The translations under genes and the position numbers were made by a program. Of a stretch of DNA of 64,000 nt, positions 57,634 through 64,000 are shown piece after piece. The stretch covers positions 284,221,873 to 284,285,872 of the forward strand of contig CM041776.1 in NCBI GenBank assembly GCA_023374045.1, read 5' to 3'. The stretch comes from Limonium bicolor. Its lineage: Eukaryota > Streptophyta > Magnoliopsida > Caryophyllales > Plumbaginaceae. Under the pieces are notes generated by a model. That model saw only the letters and a program-made list of their open reading frames with translations. It had not been told where the DNA came from and searched no databases. Each line of letters opens with the position of its first letter. Position 1 is the stretch's first letter.

Positions 57634-58580
57634 TAGGGATGGCAATGGGTCGGGTTTGGGTCGGGTGGACCTTCACCCGCACCCGTCACCCGACTTCATC
57701 CGCTCCACCCGTACCCGACCCATCACCCGTTATGTATCACCCATCACCCGTTTCACCCGTCACCCGCAGGTGAAGCGGGTGAACCCGTTTACCCATTTAC
57801 CCGTTTGTTTTTCTTTTTCCTTGTTCGCCACTAAGGTTTGCAAATTACTGTGAGTGGAGAGAAAATAGAGACACAAAGCATGTATGTTCTATGTTCGCCG
57901 GTTAGGATTGCGAAATTTACTTCAGAGAAAATAATGAAATATTGCACAGAGCATATACGTTTCATGTTCGCCAATTATGGTTGCAAAATTACCATGTGTG
58001 AAGAGAGAAAATAGAGGCGCAGAGCATGTATGATCAATGTTCGCCTGTTAGGATTGTGAAATTACCTTCAGTGAAGAGAATGAAAAACTTCGTAGAGCAT
58101 GTAAGTTATTTGTTTTTTAGTTAGGGTTTCAAAATTACCGAGAGTGAAGAAAGAAAATAGAGGCACAGAGCATCTTTATTCCATGTTTGCCAGTTAGGGT
58201 TGCAATTACCTTCAGTGAAGATAATTAGAAACTGCGTAGAGCAAGTATGCTAGGGCTGTAAAATTACCGAGAGTGGTGAGAATAAAGAATGGCACAGTCA
58301 CCCAGAGCATGAATGTTCCTTGTTCACTAGTTAGGGTTACAAAAATCATGAGTGAAGGAGAATGAATAATAAGTAACAATTTAACATATAATATATATAT
58401 ATAATCTATGCGGGTGAGCGGGTCGGGTGATGGGTGAAAATGTCCACCCGTCACCCGACCCCACCCGTACCCGTTCCACCCGTCACCCGTTTTTCACCCA
58501 TTTTAGGCGGGTTTTTCACCCGGTTTAGCGGGTCGGGTGACCGGGTGAAATGGGTACCCGCGGACCCATTGCCATCCCTA
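57634..58580. mobile_element. hAT-type non-autonomous element with 8 bp target duplication
   Basis: TAGGGATGGCAATGGGTC at the left is matched by its exact complement at the right (GACCCATTGCCATCCCTA with GCGG adjoining). The perfect 8 bp duplication GATGGGCC lies at 57626-57633 and 58581-58588. Both are hAT hallmarks. The subterminal regions are rich in CACCCG/CGGGTGA repeats. There is no transposase. Length 947 bp. Confidence 0.93.
57820..58350. repeat. ~70 bp imperfect tandem repeats inside the hAT element
   Basis: A unit of the form GTTCGCCAGTTAGGGTTGCAAAATTACC-AGTGAAGAGA-GAAAATAGAGGCACAGAGCATGTATGTTC, with small variations, recurs about seven times. It accounts for the interior of the element. 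Confidence 0.8.
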
Positions 58581-58588
58581 GATGGGCC

Positions 58589-59645
58589 CCACGCGGACTT
58601 ATGCCTCTATAAGGCGGAATTGACTAGAGTCGCCACCTAGTTTGACCTATGATAACTAGGAAGGAAGGAGAAGGGTTCTAAGAACCGTTAATTGACTCTG
58701 AGATTTGCAAATGGATTGGACTTATCTGGTCATACCAAAGATTCTGGGTGGGTTCGCACTGGGTTACACCCCTTAGAGGTGGCAACGACCACGACTTCGG
58801 TTTGGTGCCCGAGGAAACCTCGGTCTCCAATTGTCACGATTACCTTCTTTCAAAACCTTTTTAGAGAGATTCTTTTTAAAAGCCAAGGATAGGATTAGGA
58901 TAGGAGGGGAGAAAACGAGTGGATGAGGCGATCTTTTCTGCCAAGTTAACTCCAAGAAGGAGAATTGATGAATTCGAATGAGTATAGAATGAAAGATTAG
59001 GAATCTGATTTTGAGAGTTGAAGAAGTCGAGAGTTTGTGGGAGTCAGAGGGGATTTGAATGTTTTGAGAGGTATGAAGAACACCTTAGAGTGGGAAAAGG
59101 GTTTTTGTTTTGGAATGGGGTCGCACCCTAGATGGGCTCCTATGTACTCAACTCCCTGTTAGATCAGACCTTACGTAGTCAGAGACCTTTAGGATGGCTG
59201 GGCTTTTTGAGGTGATCGAGGGTTTAGAAGTGGTTGTTTGAGAGAGATAGCTGAGTGCAAAAGGGAATTTTGAGTGATGTGGGTCGCACCCTGTGTGGGT
59301 TGCCTACGTACTCAACTCCCTGTTGAGATCAGACCTTACGTAGTTTCACTGCCTTTGAGGATTTGGGAGTTTTGGGGGTTTTCGAAGGAATTGGGATTTT
59401 GACCTTTTGGGTCATTGAAGGATCAACGGGGTTTGTGGTCATTTCGTGGGGTTGATGGATTGTCGAGTTTGTTTTGGAATTCAAGGTGCTTGATTCTATG
59501 AGATATTTGAAATCTTAAAACGATGATGTCTGTGAGACGCCGGGTCTGTGAGACGTTTAAGGCTTGAAAAGATTACCAAATGTCAAGGGTTTGGCTTTTG
59601 AGGAGCTGAGGGTTTTCGAGGTGTTTTGAATTTGATGAGTCTATT
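58589..59645. other. Non-coding sequence with a twice-repeated GGGTCGCACCCT motif
   Basis: GGGTCGCACCCT, GGG-TCC/TGCC, TACGTACTCAACTCCCTGTT and GATCAGACCTTACGTAGT occur at about 59109-59180 and again at 59281-59345. Such sequence is familiar from untranslated parts of large plant Ty3/gypsy elements, an impression from memory. No gene is seen. Confidence 0.45.
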
Positions 59646-59996
59646 GAGATGTTCAAATCTGTTGAACTGTAGAGACATTCGAGTCTGTTGAGTTGTTGAG
59701 ACGGTCGAGTCTATTGAGCTGCTGAGACGGTCGAGTCTGTTGAGCTGCTGAGACGGTCGAGTCTGTTGAACTACTGAGACGGTCGAGTCTGTTGAGCTGC
59801 TGAGACGGTCGAGTCTGTTGAGCTGCTGAGACGGTCGAGTCTGTTGAGCTGCTGAGACGGTCGAGTCTGTTGAGCTGCTGAGACGGTCGAGTCTGTTGAG
59901 CTATTGAGACGGTAGAGTCTGTTGAGCTGCTGAGATGGTCGAGTCTGTTGAGCTATTGAGACGGTAGAGTCTGTTGAGCTGCTGAGACGGTTCGAG
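59646..59996. repeat. 26 bp minisatellite, 13 units plus a partial
   Basis: The unit GAGACGGTCGAGTCTGTTGAGC plus TGCT is repeated thirteen times from 59646 to 59983. The first two units are diverged, several middle ones identical, and later ones carry GGTAGAG or CTATT variants. A period of 26 excludes a continuous coding role. Confidence 0.95.
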
Positions 59997-60059
59997 ATTC
60001 GAGATGCTTGACTTCAAGGAATTTGAAGTTTTCCGGAATTTAAGATTTATGATGTTCGG

Positions 60060-60930
60060 AATTATATGGGATTGAAATGAGATTGAATTAAATTGGGAAT
60101 GAAAAGAATTTTGAATAGAAATGAGATTAAGATTGAGATTGAATCGAATTGGATGAAGAATTGAATTGAATTGAGATTGAAATGATTTTGGATTGAAATT
60201 GGGATGAAATGGATGAAATTGAAGTTAAATTGGAGTTGCATGAATTTTGAATTGAATTGGAGTTGTGGGCCATATTCTGACTCATGGGTTTGGATCGGGC
60301 CTTGGAATTGGACCGGGTTGGGCCTATGAATGAGATGGATTTGGGCTTAGAAATGGGCTTGATTTGGCCTTGAATTAAAGTTAAGTTGGAAGATGATTCG
60401 AAGCCATGGGACAATTGGAGTTTGGAAGGAGTTGGAAGTTTGATCTTGGAATTTTTGGAAGCATTGCAAATGCTTTATGAGGTTGAAGTGTGTCTAGTGA
60501 GTGCGTGAAGAGTATTTAATGTTGGCGTGAGAAAAGCTTTGATTTCAAAGAATTCATGAAGAATATCTAGTTTTGGAATATGAGGATTGATTTTTGAAGA
60601 GTGTATGATGAGTGAGTATGAGAGGGATTGATGTTGAAGTGCGTTTGATGAGAGATTGATTTTGAGGTAGAATTTGATGAAAGAGATTGATTTTGAAGTG
60701 TGTCTGATGAGAGATTGATTTTGAAGTGGAATTTGATGAGAGAGTATGAAAGAGATTGATTTTGAAGTGTGTATGATGAGATATTGATTTTGAAGTGGAA
60801 TTTGATGAGAGAGTGTGAAAGGGATCGATTTTGAAGTGTGTTTGGTGAGAGAGTGTGAGAGAGATTGATTTGAATGGTGTTTGGTGAGAGAGTATGAGGG
60901 AGATTGACTATAAAGTGGAGTTTGACTCAT
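60060..60930. repeat. GATTGA-rich low-complexity region
   Basis: From 60060 to 60400 variants of GAATTGAATTGAGATTGAAA recur. From 60590 to 60930 units like GAGAGATTGATTTTGAAGTG-GAATTTGATGA recur every ~35-45 bp. The opposite-strand open frames, rich in Ser, Gln, Asn, are products of this composition. Confidence 0.75.
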
Positions 60931-63900
60931 TGGATCTTTAAATCGATTTGGAATTGGATGATAGATTGATTGTAAATTTTATTCTGTCTTTAGAGGATGG
61001 TTTGGAAAATTTTAAGGGAAACGAGTATTCCTCACATGGGCCGTGTCTAGGACCCGTATTCATGGAGGATACCCAAACCTAAGGCTTCTCTAAAGTGGGC
61101 CTCAATGGTCCACTAAGTGGGCAACCTAATGGGCTTTCTAGGGGCCACCTACTCCAGCCCGTTTGGCTGGTTATGGACCGAACCTGAACAACATTAGATT
61201 TGGGCCAAGAGTTACATGGACCCAAACAGTATCAGTCCATACACTTACAAAATCATAGGCAAGGAATGATGAATTTCCAAGGCTATATAAACAACTATAC
61301 ATGCAGACATGGATTTTAAAAGCTACCCGAATAAAACAAATATATGTAAGAAAAGAATTCAAAATCTGTCTAAACAATTATATACATGTTGACATGGATT
61401 TAAAAGTTTACGTCATGTACGTATGAAATGAATTTTGGAAGTAGTACGGGAAATATATATACAAGAACGAATCATCAAAGCTATCTAGGTAGCGAATCAG
61501 AATTATTCAAATAAAAAACTCTCAAAAACTAACAAGATGAGTCCTATTGTATGGGTTGCTAACCAATTGTTAGTCTTATCCTATTTACTATCTTTCAATA
61601 GTCAAACAAAGGTTGAAAGCAAGAGAATAATACAAGGGACATGGGGTGAAATCACAATAATGAATAAATCGTAAGATTGCAACCGAAAGTAAAAACAACA
61701 AAAGAAATACAAATTGATACAAATACGAATAAAAATTTTAGATAAAAAGCTGCTATGGGGGGTCGCATCGACGTCGCCTCACTTGAGCTGATAGGATCAG
61801 CAAGAAGTGCACCAACCGTTACACGTGTTTGAAGTGAAGACCCCGGTAGTCCTAGCCAAACTCCAGTTCCTTAGCTAACCAGGTTTCCAAGGTTTCCATT
61901 CCTCGAGCATTATGTACATGTCATGGAACAAAAACAAAGATACACGAGAATAGTTAGTAATGAAATGTAAGAGGATTGGGGTGTGTGCAATGGGATCATA
62001 CGGCCCCTCTCAATGGGAGGAAAGGGGGCAATCTAATCATCTCCCACACCCCAACCGAGAACATAGAAAAGAGTTTCAAGCTGCCAACAAATGCTAAGGA
62101 TTGTAAGATAAATCAAGCATTGGGGTTGCTACTCAAATTAATTCGTCATCTTAGATTATGACTCAAACCGAAGTGTAGTATCAAAGGGGTGAAGTTGTGA
62201 GTCATGTGGGATCATACCTAGAAGGGTTTATATCATTTCCCTCTAAGTTGAAGAATTAATAAGGACCATCCGGCCGATGAATAATTTATCTTAACAATTA
62301 TAGCATAAGGCAACTATAACTCATGTTCATGTTCTTATCTAAGCGCGAGGGTCAAATAATGCTAGTCTCAAACAAATTTCCAAAACAGTATCGATGCGCA
62401 AGGAGCAATCAAACATAATCAGATCGTAGGCATAAGAAATTAAATGGAATTTCCAAACCCAAAAGAGTAGTGTGGAGTTCACGGCCCACCAGCACATTTT
62501 ACTTGCCAAGCCAACGTCAATCCCAGCCAGAAAGACCAGCGCAAGTTACACAGTACCTCAGCCCAAAACATGAGAACGGGGATGAATAATATATTCAAGT
62601 AAGCCAATAAATAGCGAAAGATCAATGCCAGTAAAAGGTTCAAGCCCAAAACCAACTCTCTTAAAGAGACATGTGGGCCCCAATCACCAAAAGGCCAGAA
62701 AAGGTGGGGACCCAAATCGATATTTTGGTCTAATTGCCCATACCCAACAACAAAAACAGCGCCAGTAAATTTTGGCCTCCAAACAAAAATCAGTCAGCCG
62801 GAGGAGGAATGGTTATCTCAAGGCGACATATCAATAATCACCGAATCAATTGCAAACATCAACTGGGTAAAGATTTGATCAGCGTGACAAAAGGTTAATA
62901 AAAGGCCGTGGAGTAGAGTTTCCAAATAAAACGCATCATGCGCAAAAGGCAAATTCTTGAGCAGATTATCAAGTTATGATCAGGAACAACTGACCGCTGC
63001 GATTTTCAAACCCATAGGAGTGGGTGCTAAGTCAAGGATGCCAAACCGAAATGCAAGAAGTCCAAGCTCTTCAAGCCAAGTAAATCTGATTCCGTCTGAG
63101 TTTTGGGGTGAGCAGTACCTCGGTCAAGTATATGGGCAACGACATTAGTATATGAGATAATATGTTCACTGGAATCAAAATGAGTACCGAAACATAATAG
63201 AATACGCAACAGGCAACGAGAAATCTCGCTGGAGTTAATCGATCAGCAAAACAGCCACCAAGCGCTAAGGAAATTGGAATCCCAAACCCAAAACGAAAGG
63301 TTAAAAAAAAGCCGACGGGTTAAACCGGCGTCAAAACTCGTCGATGATTGAATCCGACAATAACAGAAACAGGAACAGATTACCAGTAGCGGGAAAGGCC
63401 GGAAGAAAACCGCCATAGGTATTACGATGAGATCCCACTGTAATAATCCAGGCGAACCGAAGGTAGAATCCAAACCTCCATAAAAGGGCCAACAAGGAAA
63501 TACAAACAACACGGTCAAAACCATTAAACCGCAAATACAATTAACTGAACAACAGAAGGGGTGAAGAAGTGAATGCTTGCTAAGTCCAAAAACACCCGCG
63601 AGCTCTAAATTAGAGCGATCCCGAAGGATTTCAACTGAGTTTCAAATTGAAAATACCACTGCCGAGAGTGAAATTCCACCAAGGACCGAAAAGGGCTTTG
63701 TCACGCATCAGAGCGTTTTAGCCACCGTGACTAGGGTTGAGGTCGAGAGGAGGAGGGCGATGACTGGAATCGTGATCAGGTTAGGGTCTCTCGAAGACAA
63801 CGAAAAGAAATCAGAGAGGGGGAGCTTAACCGAGAGGAGTGTGATCATGAAGGAGATCAATTTTTGGAGAAGGGAGGTGAAGCACTTTGAATCGATCGAT

Positions 63901-64000
63901 CAAACAGGAAATGGAGGAGGTCGGCTGCGGTATTCTTTTTTTTTGCTCGAGGAGAGGAGACCAAGATCGAAGAAGGAGACCGCTGCCCTCTAGCGATGCC
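60931..64000. other. Repetitive non-coding sequence to the window end, no gene supported
   Basis: No conserved protein domain is readable. A frame at 63577-63993 is open but begins with TTG and has an unremarkable Arg/Glu-rich composition. Its complement resembles a plant 5' leader rich in CTCC and CCCTAAC. It may be the LTR or leader of a large retrotransposon, or the start of a minus-strand gene continuing past the window. Confidence 0.35.

Noticed and set aside
59646..59996. CRISPR-like array
   Set aside because: The repeats are contiguous 26 bp units without spacers in a plant genome; it is a minisatellite.
60127..60930. Ser/Gln/Asn-rich frames on the minus strand
   Set aside because: They follow the GATTGA-type low-complexity repeat and have no domain or start context.
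63577..63993. 138-codon frame at the window end
   Set aside because: It starts at TTG, has no recognisable domain and its complement looks like an untranslated leader.

Overview
The window is plant nuclear DNA, almost certainly from a eudicot. It has spliced plant genes with GT-AG introns (a B2-type cyclin-dependent kinase, a NAC transcription factor, a plant mobile domain gene), Ty1/copia and LINE retrotransposons with plant-type domains, a tRNA-derived SINE, and Stowaway, hAT-like, Mutator-like and CACTA-like DNA elements. I cannot name the species. I see no bacterial operons, CRISPR arrays, rRNA or tRNA genes, or organelle insertions.

Layout. 0-0.9 kb: the 3' exons of a CDKB2 gene. 1.6-2.9 kb: a diverged ~175-205 bp tandem array carrying two small MITEs. 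3.2-14.3 kb: a head-to-tail duplication of a ~5 kb block. Each copy holds a Stowaway-like MITE, a ~940 bp TIR-like element, a lone first exon of a 3beta-HSD-like short-chain dehydrogenase, an ~550 bp hAT-like element and a CGGTTA-rich TIR element. Only the left copy also carries a 1,072 bp palindromic foldback element with a perfect 9 bp target duplication, so the right copy preserves the empty site. 15.0 kb: a 48-codon gene. 17.3-18.9 kb: a NAC gene on the minus strand with a GC-AG first intron and a broken DNA-binding subdomain D. 20-21 kb: an unexplained tandem repeat. 21.6-27.0 kb: a decayed copia element, complete with LTRs and target duplication. 27.3-31.2 kb: a decayed LINE split by a TIR element. 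31.2-33.4 kb: a large foldback whose loop is an AT-rich array with higher-order structure. 33.8 kb: a SINE. 36.9-42.4 kb: a full-length LINE with an 18 bp target duplication and overlapping ORF1/ORF2. 46-53.6 kb: a plant mobile domain pseudogene interrupted by a second, younger copia element. 53.7-54.9 kb: a 192 bp tandem array interrupted by a second member of the 9 bp-target foldback family. 55.7-56.8 kb: a gag-like zinc-knuckle fragment and an ALKBH1-like dioxygenase exon fragment that stops at a sequence resembling an LTR start. 57.6-58.6 kb: a hAT-type element with a perfect 8 bp target duplication. 58.6-64 kb: non-coding repetitive DNA with a 26 bp minisatellite, probably retrotransposon-derived.

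Taken together this is a repeat-rich interval between sparse genes. The CDKB2 end and the 48-codon ORF look intact. The NAC gene is doubtful and the mobile domain gene is dead. The most interesting signals are structural: a foldback family with regularly spaced internal motifs (two palindromic members plus one decayed relative), a second foldback type enclosing a trimeric satellite, and a natural filled/empty-site pair inside a segmental duplication. I did not find a convincing new multi-gene system.
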